Shown here: piece by piece, positions 43,679 to 52,990 of the stretch
Layout of the letters: every line of letters begins with the position of its first letter
How positions within the stretch are numbered: position 1 is the stretch's first letter
Assembly: GCF_033097505.1 (NCBI RefSeq)
Contig: NZ_AP028654.1
Coordinates: forward strand, 574,001 to 638,000
Length of the DNA: 64,000 nucleotides
Direction of reading: 5' to 3'
Origin: Helicovermis profundi
GTDB lineage: Bacteria; Bacillota; Clostridia; Peptostreptococcales; Acidaminobacteraceae
The notes under the pieces: model-generated
Seen by the model: only the letters and a program-made list of their open reading frames with translations
What the model was told of the DNA's origin: nothing
The model's database searches: none
Made by a program: the position numbers and the translations under genes

Positions 43679-45385
43679 TTAAATTGTAAATTTAGAAATA
43701 TCATCTACAAGGTTTTGTATTTCAAGTTTTGTTTCATCAATTAATGAATTAATATGTGTAGTTATTTCTAATGAATCTTGAGACCCAGAATTTACTTCAG
43801 TTGAAGTTGCTGATAATTCTTCTATAGAAGAAGAAATAAATTCTATTTTTTTAATTATTTCTGAAATGCTCTCATTTAAAGAATTACTTAAATTGTTAAC
43901 ATTATCAATGTGCTTGTTTAATTTAAGTAAAGATTCTGAGGTGTTATTGAAAATGTTTTCAGTTGAATTAACAGAGTTATTTTGTTCTTCATTTGTAAGT
44001 TTAATAGAATTAGTCATTTCAACTGCATCATTTGAAACAGAAATAATATTATTTATTAAATTGTTAATTTTTTCTGTAGAGTCTTGAGTTTGTTCAGCTA
44101 AGACTTTAATTTCATTAGCAACAACAGCAAAACCTTTACCAGCATCTCCAGCTCTAGCAGCTTCAATGCTAGCATTTAATGCAAGTAAATTTGTTTGTTC
44201 AGATATGCCAGATATAATACTTGTTATTTCATTTGCACTATTTGCATAATTATCGATTTTTGATATTGTTGATATAATATTATTTGTATTTTCAATACTT
44301 TCAGAATTTTTTTCTTTTAATTCTGTAACTACGATAAGTCCTTTTTCACTAAGTAATTTAGATTCTTTAGAAATTAAGTGAATACTATCGATTAAGGAAG
44401 TAGTTTTTGAAGAAATATTTCCAATTTCCTCCATTTCATACATGGTGTTTTCTATATACTTACTTTGATCACCAATTACTGAATTTAATTGATCTACATT
44501 TGCAGTTATCTCTCTGTTGATTTCTGAAGATTTTGTAGAAGAATCCTCTAAATCATCGTATTTACTTACCATAGATTTTGATGTGTTTTTAATGTCCTTA
44601 ACAATAATTTGAGTATTTTCAATAAAAATATTAATTTGATTAGATAAATTTCCAATTTCATCTTTTGGAAGTGGATTAATTCTCATAGTCAAATCTCCAT
44701 TTCCGTTATTTATTTCATTTAGCAAATTGCTAGTATTATTAATAGATTTCAGAATTGATTTGAAAACTAAAAAAAGAGCCAAAATAGTAAAAATTATAGT
44801 AATTAGTGTGAAAATGATTGCTTTAGTTTTCATGCCTTTAATAAATTCAGAAATATACATACTGTTTTCAGAAACTTCTTTATTTACATCATCTTCTAAA
44901 ACTTTTAAAGAATCATTTAAAGTTTCAACATATGGATCAAATTTGCCCATGTATTTATTTCCTTCTTCAGTTCCTTTATTAATATATGTGTTAGCCATTT
45001 GTATACCTAGTGTATAAAACTCATCTAATTTACTATTAAAATCTTTGATTAATGATAGTTTGTTTTTATAGTTATCATTATTTTCAAGTTTTTTTATTAA
45101 AGATTTTGCATCATCGTAATAATTTTTAGCTTCATCTAGACCATCGTCATAACCGGGTTTTCCTCTAGTTGCTGAAATATCAGAAAGCCATTGTTGAATT
45201 TGAATAACATCTTTCCTTAAATTATTGATATCTTCTAAATCAGATAAAGTGTATTTTGAAAATTTAGTGTAGTTGTTTTCAATAATACTAAGCATATTGA
45301 TTGAAGTTACTACTAATATTAAAATTAGTAAAATAACTACAAATGTTATAAAAATAGATTTTGATTTAATAGATTTTAGGTTCAT
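43679..45385 (-). CDS. Methyl-accepting chemotaxis protein
   Basis: 568 residues: a first membrane helix (~11-33), a ~155-residue helical extracytoplasmic sensor (four-helix-bundle type), a second helix (~189-211), a HAMP domain, and a coiled-coil signalling domain with the conserved hairpin [20 protein letters not shown]...[18 protein letters not shown] (~390-430) that contacts CheA/CheW. Likely directs chemotaxis to an unknown ligand. GGGGGG precedes the ATG. No che genes are adjacent, so it is an orphan receptor. Confidence 0.94.
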   Translation of the reverse strand: MNLKSIKSKSIFITFVVILLILILVVTSINMLSIIENNYTKFSKYTLSDLEDINNLRKDVIQIQQWLSDISATRGKPGYDDGLDEAKNYYDDAKSLIKKLENNDNYKNKLSLIKDFNSKLDEFYTLGIQMANTYINKGTEEGNKYMGKFDPYVETLNDSLKVLEDDVNKEVSENSMYISEFIKGMKTKAIIFTLITIIFTILALFLVFKSILKSINNTSNLLNEINNGNGDLTMRINPLPKDEIGNLSNQINIFIENTQIIVKDIKNTSKSMVSKYDDLEDSSTKSSEINREITANVDQLNSVIGDQSKYIENTMYEMEEIGNISSKTTSLIDSIHLISKESKLLSEKGLIVVTELKEKNSESIENTNNIISTISKIDNYANSANEITSIISGISEQTNLLALNASIEAARAGDAGKGFAVVANEIKVLAEQTQDSTEKINNLINNIISVSNDAVEMTNSIKLTNEEQNNSVNSTENIFNNTSESLLKLNKHIDNVNNLSNSLNESISEIIKKIEFISSSIEELSATSTEVNSGSQDSLEITTHINSLIDETKLEIQNLVDDISKFTI

Positions 45386-45536
45386 ATATTTTCCCCCTAG
45401 AAATAAAATAATAATATTATTTTTCTACCCATTCTAGAAATTGAATAAACATTATAAACTTATAATGTTTATTTTTTTGTAATTGTTCAAGTATATGTCT
45501 TTATAATTTTACATTTAGTTATCATATTTAATATAT

Positions 45537-46127
45537 TTAAAGAAATAAATCTGATATTGATATCGCGGTATAAATTAAAAGCGCTGCAAGAAATATATTA
45601 AATGGCTTGTAGTATTTATTTAAGAACTTATTGAAAAATGAACCTAGTAATCCCCATGAGATTAGAGAAAGAAATGCAATAAAAGTTAAAAGGATTGTAA
45701 ATAAAACTAGTTGATAATTTTCATTGTAAAAAGGCACTATGAATGTTGAAGTCACAGTTACGGCGTACATAATAAATTTAGCATTTATAAATTGAAGTAC
45801 GATACCTGATTTGTAACTTAATTCAGTCGAAGAATTTTCACTTGAAGATGGCTTTGATTTTATAATTTTATAAGCTAAGTAAAGCATGTAGATTGAAGCA
45901 ATAATACTCATATATTTTTTTACTTTTGGTATGTAATCAAAAAGTAGTAGATTAAAATAGCTACTGAACAAAATTATAGCAAAAAATCCTGTTATAACTC
46001 CAAATATAAATCTTAATGTTTTTTTCAATCCATATTTACTTGAATGAGCCATAGTCATTATATTATTTGGACCAGGTGTAAAAGTAACAATAAATACGTA
46101 GGTTATAAAAGCATATAAATTTAACAT
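45537..46127 (-). CDS. LysE/RhtB family amino-acid exporter
   Basis: 196 residues with six predicted membrane helices. N-terminal FTPGPNNIMTMAHSSKYGLKKTL is the LysE/RhtB signature (TPGPN...), followed by FGVITGFFAI and the mid-protein GIVLQFINAKFIMYAV. Members export amino acids or homoserine lactone-type compounds. Preceded by AAAGGA. Single gene; substrate unknown. Confidence 0.88.
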   Translation of the reverse strand: MLNLYAFITYVFIVTFTPGPNNIMTMAHSSKYGLKKTLRFIFGVITGFFAIILFSSYFNLLLFDYIPKVKKYMSIIASIYMLYLAYKIIKSKPSSSENSSTELSYKSGIVLQFINAKFIMYAVTVTSTFIVPFYNENYQLVLFTILLTFIAFLSLISWGLLGSFFNKFLNKYYKPFNIFLAALLIYTAISISDLFL

Positions 46128-46168
46128 AATTATTCCTTTTTAATAAGATAGTTTATAAATCGCATTTT

Positions 46169-46304
46169 ATCCGATGCCTTAGAGTTCTAATACCCCCTCT
46201 ACTTAAAAAAGTGGGGGATAAAGAACTCTAAAAAGGCCCTGGATTATGTTTTCTAAGATTCAGTGGGAGTAAAAACTCCCTCTGAATCCAAGAAATTCAT
46301 TTAT
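46169..46304 (+). repeat. Family A structured repeat, full copy (A4)
   Basis: Same element as 8105-8240. It differs mainly by an inserted TCT in the C-rich arm, which breaks the hairpin slightly. It lies upstream of the LysE gene after a T-rich stretch (CATTTT). Confidence 0.9.
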
Positions 46305-46444
46305 ATTTGTTCTTGTTATATGTTATTATATAAAAAAATCTATAAAAAAATCTATAAAAAAACATAGGTTAATGTTTTAATTATAGATTTTTTCAATTTG
46401 AAAATTATTGATTTTATTTACTTAATACTTAGAAGTTATGAAAT

Positions 46445-46939
46445 CTATTTATTTAAGCAACATTTTTTATATTTTTTTCCACTTCCACATGGACATGGAT
46501 CATTTCTACCAATTTTTTCGCCTTTAACAACTGTTTTAGTTGCATTATAAGCTTTTTTAATTTCTTTTCTTTTTTCTTTTGTAAATATATCATCCCATGC
46601 TGGTAAATTATATAACCAATCTGCTTTAGCTTCATGCATATTGTAATATAATTTATCATAATCAATTTCTGCATCAATAGATGTATTTTCATCTTCTAAT
46701 TCATCTAAATTGATTTCTTCTTTAAGACTTGTATTGATTCCATCTAAAAAGCCTGCAAACATTACAGGTTTCAATTTATATTTTTCAGCCAAATCTTTGA
46801 TACTGCCTTTTAGAGAAGTTTCTTTCTCAATTAAAATAGCATCATATACTGTTTGTTCAAGAGCTAAATAATTTTTCCAAAATTCTTGTGAATCTGCAGC
46901 GTTTTCAGCTATCTCTTCCCATTCTTTAAATAAACTCAT
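46445..46939 (-). CDS. SEC-C motif protein
   Basis: 164 residues from ATG 46939 (after AAAGGTGG; an in-frame start five codons upstream overlaps that site). The main part is a helical, acidic domain of unknown function with [18 protein letters not shown]; the C-terminus is [18 protein letters not shown], the zinc-binding SEC-C motif found on SecA and many stand-alone proteins. Cytosolic. A metal-dependent interaction with ribosome/Sec components is possible but not shown. Confidence 0.82.
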   Translation of the reverse strand: MSLFKEWEEIAENAADSQEFWKNYLALEQTVYDAILIEKETSLKGSIKDLAEKYKLKPVMFAGFLDGINTSLKEEINLDELEDENTSIDAEIDYDKLYYNMHEAKADWLYNLPAWDDIFTKEKRKEIKKAYNATKTVVKGEKIGRNDPCPCGSGKKYKKCCLNK

Positions 46940-47093
46940 TTTTCCACCTTTCATTCCTTTATTAGTCTTTCTTATATTATCATACTAACTTACTTAACAT
47001 CAAGAATAATTAATATTTTTATTAGGTGAAAAATGCATATTTACATTTAAATTTGATATAATTATTTTAGAAAATATAAAAGGTGGTTATAAG

Positions 47094-48107
47094 ATGAACT
47101 ATTTGGAAATGCTTGAAAATTCTAAAAAAAATATAGGTGAATTTTGTAAAGTTTGTAAGGAATGTAATGGTATATCATGTAAAGGTAAAATTCCAGGACC
47201 TGGTGGAAAGGGACTTGGGCTTGGTTTTATTAGAAATTACGAAGATTTAAGAAAAATCAGATTAAATATGGACACTGTTTATTTAAATAAAGGCACTAAT
47301 ACTGAAATAGAACTTTTTGGAAAGAAATTTAAGTATCCTGTGTTTGCGGCACCAGTAGGAGGAGTTCAAATTCATTATAGCGATTTATATAATGATCTTA
47401 CTTACTCAAAAGCTGTGATAAATGGATGTCACAAAGCAGGTACAATTGCTTTTACGGGAGATGGAGTTAAAGACGAAGTTTTTACAGGAACTCTTAAGGC
47501 TATAAAAGCTAATGATGGATGGGGTGTTCCAACTATTAAGCCTTGGAGTAAAGAAGAAGTTATAAAGAAAATAAAACTTAGTGAAAATGCAGGTGCATTT
47601 GCAGTAGCAATGGATATTGATGCAGCAGGATTAAGCATATTAGCAGCTCAAGGAAAACCAGTATCGCCACTTTCGAAAGAAGATTTAAAAGAAATAGTAA
47701 ATTCTACAAAGCTTCCTTTTATTTTAAAAGGTGTTATGAGCGCAAACGTTGCTAGAAAAGCAATAGAGGCTGGTGTATATGGGGTAATTGTATCTAATCA
47801 CGGAGGAAGAGTTTTAGATGAAACACCTTCAACAATAGAAGTTTTGCCTGAAATAGTAGAAGAAGTACAAGGTAAAATTAAAGTGTTTATTGATGGTGGC
47901 TTCAGAAGTGGAATTGATGTTTTTAAGGCAATAGCACTCGGAGCAGATGCAGCGCTCATTGCTAGACCATATGCAATTTCTGTGTATGGAGCAGGTGAAG
48001 AAGGTGTTGAATTATATACTGAAAAAATTGGAAGAGAATTAGCTGAAGCTATGATTATGACGGGAGCAAGTAATTTAAGTGAAATTGATGAAGACAAGAT
48101 AAGGTAA
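47094..48107 (+). CDS. FMN-dependent alpha-hydroxy-acid oxidoreductase family protein
   Basis: 337 residues, TIM-barrel flavoenzyme of the glycolate/lactate oxidase family (FMN_dh). Substrate/FMN elements: FKYPVFAAPVGGVQIHY, AVAMDIDAAG, FILKGVMSANVARKAI, VSNHGGRVLDETPSTIEVL (with the catalytic His and Arg) and IDGGFRSGIDVFKAIALGADAALIARP. An N-terminal CKVCKECNGISCKGK stretch with four Cys is unusual in the family and could bind an Fe-S cluster or metal, suiting an anaerobe. The substrate is unknown. Confidence 0.85.
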   Translation: MNYLEMLENSKKNIGEFCKVCKECNGISCKGKIPGPGGKGLGLGFIRNYEDLRKIRLNMDTVYLNKGTNTEIELFGKKFKYPVFAAPVGGVQIHYSDLYNDLTYSKAVINGCHKAGTIAFTGDGVKDEVFTGTLKAIKANDGWGVPTIKPWSKEEVIKKIKLSENAGAFAVAMDIDAAGLSILAAQGKPVSPLSKEDLKEIVNSTKLPFILKGVMSANVARKAIEAGVYGVIVSNHGGRVLDETPSTIEVLPEIVEEVQGKIKVFIDGGFRSGIDVFKAIALGADAALIARPYAISVYGAGEEGVELYTEKIGRELAEAMIMTGASNLSEIDEDKIR

Positions 48108-48123
48108 AATAGTAACATTTTTT

Positions 48124-48664
48124 AGGTATCGAGTGCATTTCTTAGCTTCAGAAGGCGTTTTATTCCTTCAGAAGTTTAGAAAAAACAATCCAGGACTTTA
48201 TAGAGTTCTTTATTCTCAGCTTATGAAGTAAGTTGAGGGTATTAAGAACACTAAGGTATCGGATCAGTGCATTTCTTAGCTTCAGAAGGCGTTTTATTCC
48301 TTCTGAAGTTTAGAAAAAACAATCCAGGACCTTATAGAGTTCTTTATTCTCAGCTTATGAAGTAAGCTGTGGATATTAGAACACTAAGGTATCGGATCAG
48401 TGCATTTCTTAGCTTGAGAAGGTGTTTTATTCCTTCTGAAGTTTAGAAAAAACAATCCAGGACCTTATAGAGTTCTTTATTCTCAGCTTATGAAGTAAGC
48501 TGAGGGTATTAAGAACACTAAGGTATCGGATCAGTGCATTTCTTAGCTTGAGAAGGTGTTTTATTCCTTCTGAAGTTTAGAAAAAACAATCCAGGACCTT
48601 ATAGAGTTCTTTATTCTCAGCTTATGAAGTAAGCTGTGGATATTAGAACACTAAGGTATCGGAT
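48124..48664 (-). repeat. Family A tandem array (four ~134-bp units)
   Basis: Four divergent family A units in the inverted orientation, with the GTGC motif recurring at 48133, 48267, 48400 and 48534. The framing blocks ATCCAGG, AGAGTTCTTTATT and TATCGGAT are shared with the single copies, but both hairpin stems are replaced by other complementary sequences (CAGCTTA/TAAGCTG and CTTCAG-AAGG / CCTT-CTGAAG). Units 1 and 3 share one version of the first hairpin; 2 and 4 another. Confidence 0.88.
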
Positions 48665-49137
48665 AAAAAACAAAATTAATTCTTCTCTTTGAAGGCAAGC
48701 CTTCTTTTCGAGACTATGTGTCAAAGGTTTATGGTTTAAAAGGCAGTGCGACCCATCAAATCACTTCGTAATTTGCTTGGTCACGGGCTTTTAGCCCTAT
48801 AAAAAACAAAATTAATTCTTCTCTTTGAAGGCAAGCCTTCTTTTCGAGACTATGTGTCAAAGGTTTATGGTTTAAAAGGCAGTGCGACCCATCAAATCAC
48901 TTCGTAATTTGCTTGGTCACGGGCTTTTAGCCCTATAAAAAACAAAATTAATTCTTCTCTTTGAAGGCAAGCCTTCTTTTCGAGACTATGTGTCAAAGGT
49001 TTATGGTTTAAAAGGCAGTGCGACCCATCAAATCACTTCGTAATTTGCTTGGTCACGGGCTTTTAGCCCTATAAAAAACAAAATTAATTCTTCTCTTTGA
49101 AGGCAAGCCTTCTTTTCGAGAATTATTTTTGTTTTTT
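48665..49137 (-). repeat. Family B tandem array B3 (136-bp units) ending in a palindrome
   Basis: Three 136-bp units (starting 48665, 48801, 48937), apparently identical, and a partial fourth that turns into a ~65-bp imperfect palindrome (49073-49137). Read on the minus strand: GCAGTGC, palindrome, TATAGGGCT-AAA-AGCCC, GTGAC, a CAAAT/ATTTG hairpin, GGGTCGCACTGCC. The GCAGTGC and GCACTGC are complementary. It abuts the family A array without a gap. Confidence 0.88.
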
Positions 49138-49160
49138 GCACTGCTTTTTTGAAATGAATA

Positions 49161-49225
49161 TTGTAAATATTCTGAAAAATTGTATAATAGGTATAGCGGG
49201 ACGTTTTGTATTAGGCGGGACGTTT
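49161..49225 (+). promoter_or_regulatory. pfp promoter with a GCGGGACGTTT direct repeat
   Basis: TTGTAA (49161) - 16 nt - TATAAT (49183-49188). Two copies of GCGGGACGTTT (49196-49206 and 49215-49225), spaced 19 bp, begin 8 nt downstream of the -10, over the expected transcription start and leader. They are GC-rich in an AT-rich setting and could bind a regulator on one face of the DNA. Confidence 0.5.
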
Positions 49226-49255
49226 GTGTACATACTATAAAAACGGGGTGTTTAT

Positions 49256-50473
49256 ATGATTTTAACTGGAAAAGTTCTTATTGCTCAGGGCGGTGGACCT
49301 ACTGCTGTTATTAATCAATCTATGGTTGGTGCTGCTCTTGAAGCTAGAAAATTTGCTCAAGTTACTAAAGTTTATGGTGCGATTAGAGGTGTTGAAGGAA
49401 TTCTTAACGAGGATTTTATCGATTTATCTCAGGAGACTACTAACAATATGGAATTAGTTGCTCAAACTCCATCTTCTGCTCTTTTATCTACAAGGGTTAA
49501 ACCTGATGAAGAATCTTGTAGACGGATGTTTAAGGTTATGAAAGCACATGATATTAGATATTTCTTTTATATTGGTGGTAATGATTCTTCTGAAACACTA
49601 AGATTAATTGCTGAAAATGCAGTCAAAGAAAAGTATGATTTTAGAGCAATTCATATTCCTAAAACTATCGATAATGACTTAGTTTTAAATGATCATACTC
49701 CAGGATATGGTTCTGCTGCGAGATTTATTGCATCAGCTTTTACTGGTGTAAATCTTGATAATAGAGCAATGGGTGGTATTTATATTGGTGTAGTAATGGG
49801 AAGACATGCTGGATTTTTAACTGCAGCATCTGCCATTGCTAAAAAATATCCAGATGATGGTCCTCATCTTGTATATGTTCCTGAAAGAGCATTTTCAATT
49901 GATAAATTTGTTAAGGATGTAAAAAACGTTTATGACAAATATGGAAGATGTGTTATTGCTGTATCTGAGGGAATAACAGATGAAGAAGGTAGACCGATTG
50001 TTACAACTTTAAGAGATGATATTGAGTATGATGAACATGGAAATGTTCAACTTTCTGGAAATGGTACTTTAGGAGAATCTTTGTCAGATTTACTTAAAGA
50101 AAAATTAGGAGTTTCAAGAGTTAGAAGTGATACATTTGGATATTTACAACGTTCTTTTATGGAATGTGTTTCAGATATTGATCAAAGAGAAGCCAGAGAA
50201 GTAGGTGAAAAAGCAGCTCAATATGCTATGTGGAATAATTCTGATGGATCTATTGTAATTAATAGAACGGGTTTTTATTCAGTGGATTATGATTTTGTTC
50301 CTCTTGATAAAATTGCAGGAAAAACAAGATATATGCCTGATGAATTTATTAATGAAGAAGGCAATCACGTCACTGACGCATTCAAATATTATTTAAGACC
50401 ACTTGTAGGTTCTGGTTATAAAGTTGCTCATAGATTACGTGCGAGTCATGCTCCGAAATTGTTTTTGAAATAA
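49256..50473 (+). CDS. pfp: 6-phosphofructokinase, PPi-type
   Basis: Phosphorylates fructose 6-phosphate, probably with pyrophosphate. 405 residues. Nucleotide/phosphate loop AQGGGPTAVINQS, FYIGGNDSSETL near residue 105, catalytic IPKTIDNDLVLNDHTPGYGSAARF, and GVVMGRHAGFL. The Lys in PKTIDND (Gly in ATP-dependent enzymes) and Asp after GGN identify the PPi class; the motif reads GGND rather than the usual GGDD. ATG after GGGGTG. PPi-dependent glycolysis saves ATP and is common in anaerobes. Confidence 0.88.
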   Translation: MILTGKVLIAQGGGPTAVINQSMVGAALEARKFAQVTKVYGAIRGVEGILNEDFIDLSQETTNNMELVAQTPSSALLSTRVKPDEESCRRMFKVMKAHDIRYFFYIGGNDSSETLRLIAENAVKEKYDFRAIHIPKTIDNDLVLNDHTPGYGSAARFIASAFTGVNLDNRAMGGIYIGVVMGRHAGFLTAASAIAKKYPDDGPHLVYVPERAFSIDKFVKDVKNVYDKYGRCVIAVSEGITDEEGRPIVTTLRDDIEYDEHGNVQLSGNGTLGESLSDLLKEKLGVSRVRSDTFGYLQRSFMECVSDIDQREAREVGEKAAQYAMWNNSDGSIVINRTGFYSVDYDFVPLDKIAGKTRYMPDEFINEEGNHVTDAFKYYLRPLVGSGYKVAHRLRASHAPKLFLK

Positions 50474-50476
50474 GAG

Positions 50477-50551
50477 AAAAAATATATATTAAAAGCTCCG
50501 CCACACCGCACATCCATGCGTGAGGCACTGCGTTTTAATATATATTTTTTT
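50477..50551. terminator. Terminator with an A/T stem capped by a G/C head (B5)
   Basis: Perfect 18-nt arms (50477-50494 and 50533-50550) enclose a head that folds as GCC-CA-CGCA / TGCG-TG-GGC and contains GGCACTGCG. The A6...T6 outer stem works on both strands. The layout matches the first unit of the array at 34319. Confidence 0.8.
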
Positions 50552-50660
50552 AATTCTAAAAAGGTAAGGATAAAACTTACATATTATTGAGAATATAATA
50601 AATACAAACAGTGTAATGATTACAAAATTATTATAATAGAATTATATGCATTTAATAAGA

Positions 50661-50740
50661 ATTAGTTCTATTATAGTAGAACTAATGGATTGACGGTAAT
50701 ATTACAAATTGATATAATTCTATTATAATAGAATTATATC
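50661..50740 (+). promoter_or_regulatory. Promoter overlapped by palindromic operators
   Basis: TTGACG (50690-50695), 17 nt, TATAAT (50713-50718). A 26-bp near-perfect palindrome (50661-50686, ATTAGTTCTA arms) lies just upstream of the -35; a perfect 30-bp palindrome (50711-50740, GATATAATTCTATTA arms) covers the -10. A half-site resembling the second lies at ~50632-50648. They share the core CTATTATA, so one regulator could bind all three. Confidence 0.65.
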
Positions 50741-50791
50741 AACAAATATAGATTTAATTTCGATACAACAGAACTAATATAGAGGTGTGAC

Positions 50792-51795
50792 ATGAAAAGT
50801 CGAGAATTATATATAAATCAGTTAATTGATTATATTGATACACCTGTAATAAAGATAATAAAAGGCATTAGACGTTGCGGAAAGTCTTATTTATTAAAAT
50901 TATTGTCGAATCATCTTATGAATAAGGGCGTGTTTGAAAAGCAAATAATAAAAATTGATTTTGAATCTATTCAATATGAATCATATAAAGATTACAAAGC
51001 TCTCTATAATTATGTTACTGATAAAGTAACTGATAATAAATTAAAAACTTATATACTTATTGATGAAATACAAGAAGTGCGTGAATGTGAAAAGGCAGTT
51101 AGATCATTTATGGTCGACTTAGATTGTGATATTTATTTGACTGGATCCAATGCTCATTTATTATCTGGTGAGCTGGATACATATCTTACAGGTCGATACG
51201 TAGAGCTTGAACTATATCCCTTGTCATTTAATGAGTATATTGATTTTTATGAAGTTGTTGAAAATAATCCAAATGATGTGGAAAAAGCATTTAATGATTA
51301 TTTAAAGTATGGTGGATTTCCTGGATTATATCATATGCCTAAAGAGGATGATTTGAAAGTTCAGTATATAAAGGGTATATATAATTCTGTTGTACTCAAA
51401 GATGTTATACAAAGAAACAAAATTAGAGATACAGAGTTGCTAGAGAGAATTTTCATCTATATCATGGATAATATTGGACAGATTTTTAGCGCTAAGAAAA
51501 TCGCGGATTATCTTAGAAGTCAAGGAAGAAAAGTCGGTATAGAATCTGTTTAAAGTTATATTTAGGCATTAGAGAGTGCTATGATTTTATAGCGATATGC
51601 CAAGGTGGGAAAATCTATGTTCAAGTAATATATTTATTATCATTTAATCAGGTGATTGCAAGAGAATTCACACCACTCGCGAATGTAAATGATAATTATA
51701 AGAAAATTGTTATCTCAATGGACCGCATGCAAATTGTAAATAAAGATGGAATAGAGTGGATGAGTATAATTGATTTTATTAGGTCTATCAAATAA
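50792..51795 (+). pseudogene. AAA ATPase with DUF4143 domain, disrupted
   Basis: The N-terminal 253 residues (50792-51553) are an AAA_14 ATPase: VIKIIKGIRRCGKSYLLKLL (Walker A), TYILIDEIQEVRE (Walker B), DIYLTGSNAHLLSGELDTYLTGRY and FNEYIDFYEV. The frame ends after KIADYLRSQGRKVGIESV. The expected C-terminus reappears in another frame up to a stop at 51795 (CYDFIAICQGGKIYVQV, YLLSFNQVIAREFTPL, NYKKIVISMD, IIDFIRSIK). About 70-80 residues of the DUF4143 middle are missing, so an internal deletion broke the gene. It is still behind a strong promoter. Confidence 0.8.
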
Positions 51796-51914
51796 ATTAT
51801 ATTAAAATGCATTTCAAAAAAGTTTGCTAAAATTAATATAAGGTATAATTAAATGTAGAAAAATTAATGTTATTATTAATATTAATTTTATTGAATACGT
51901 GGGTGAGTGAAAAC

Positions 51915-52973
51915 ATGCTTGAAAAAAAGATTTATAAAATAATTTTAGTATTTGCTATTGCAATATCCTTCATTAGTATTTTAACTAATATTGTTGCAAA
52001 ATTTCCATTTGAAGTTCAAATTAAGTGGATATTACTTATTAGTATTAGTTTTTTCTCATATTTTGTAGTAAAACGTGAAAATTATAAAAAATATAGTGAT
52101 AATATTAAATTTGTTTATTTTTTATTTATAATCTACTTATTTATTCCTTTTGCTTGGATTGATTCTGGTGGTAGTAGTAATAACACAATTGGATATATAT
52201 TTATTTTAATTATAACAACAACTTATCTTTTTAAAAAATATAAACGAAGTTTTTTAATTGCATCCATTATATTAATGTTTGATTTTTTAATTTATATTGA
52301 ACATTTTTATCCTAAACTTATTAAGACGTATTCGGAAAGTTCACAATTTACAGATAGGATGATTCAAATTCCTATTATAATTTTGGGTGCATATTTTTTA
52401 ATTAAAAGATTTGATACTGCATATAATGTAGAGAAGAATGCTCTTATTAGTAGTCAAATAGAACTTGAAAAGGCAAATGAAGAATTAAATTTTTATGCAA
52501 ATTATGATAAGCTAACATTAGCTGCAAATAGAAGAATGTTTGATAAAAATTTAGAAAAGGTGATAAAAGATAAAAAAAATATGGATGTTTATGTATTATT
52601 AATTGATTTTGATAATTTTAAGTATATTAATGATAATTATGGTCATGTTAAAGGTGATGAAATTTTATATAAATTTGTTGAAATATCAAATAAATATTTT
52701 ACTTCTCCTAGTATAATTTCTAGGTGGGGTGGTGATGAATTCGCTATAATTTTTTATGGAACATTGGACGATTTAATTAAAAAGTTAAAATTACTTAAAT
52801 ATGAGTTTGAAAATTTAAAAGATGAAATAAATATAAAAAAAACCATTAGTGTAGGTATTGCTGATATACAAAAAGAATCTGAAATGGTTGAACTTTTAAG
52901 GAGGGCGGATAATGCTCTTTACAAGAGTAAAACTGAAGGTAAAAATGCTATTAATATTAATTTATATAAATAA
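51915..52973 (+). CDS. Membrane diguanylate cyclase (GGDEF)
   Basis: 352 residues: about six hydrophobic segments in the N-terminal ~165 residues, a coiled linker, then a complete GGDEF domain with LIDFDNFKYINDNYGHVKGDEIL and RWGGDEFAIIF (near residue 270). Synthesises c-di-GMP from GTP at the membrane. No RxxD inhibitory site was evident. I chose ATG 51915 after GGGTGAG; an upstream frame start at 51867 would add 16 hydrophobic residues. Followed at 17 nt by a hydrolase gene. Confidence 0.88.
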   Translation: MLEKKIYKIILVFAIAISFISILTNIVAKFPFEVQIKWILLISISFFSYFVVKRENYKKYSDNIKFVYFLFIIYLFIPFAWIDSGGSSNNTIGYIFILIITTTYLFKKYKRSFLIASIILMFDFLIYIEHFYPKLIKTYSESSQFTDRMIQIPIIILGAYFLIKRFDTAYNVEKNALISSQIELEKANEELNFYANYDKLTLAANRRMFDKNLEKVIKDKKNMDVYVLLIDFDNFKYINDNYGHVKGDEILYKFVEISNKYFTSPSIISRWGGDEFAIIFYGTLDDLIKKLKLLKYEFENLKDEINIKKTISVGIADIQKESEMVELLRRADNALYKSKTEGKNAININLYK

Positions 52974-52990
52974 ACATATAGGAGAGTTTT

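Noticed and set aside
48124-49137. Possible CRISPR array
   Set aside because: The repeats are 134-136 bp, contiguous and without unique spacers, and no cas gene is in the window.
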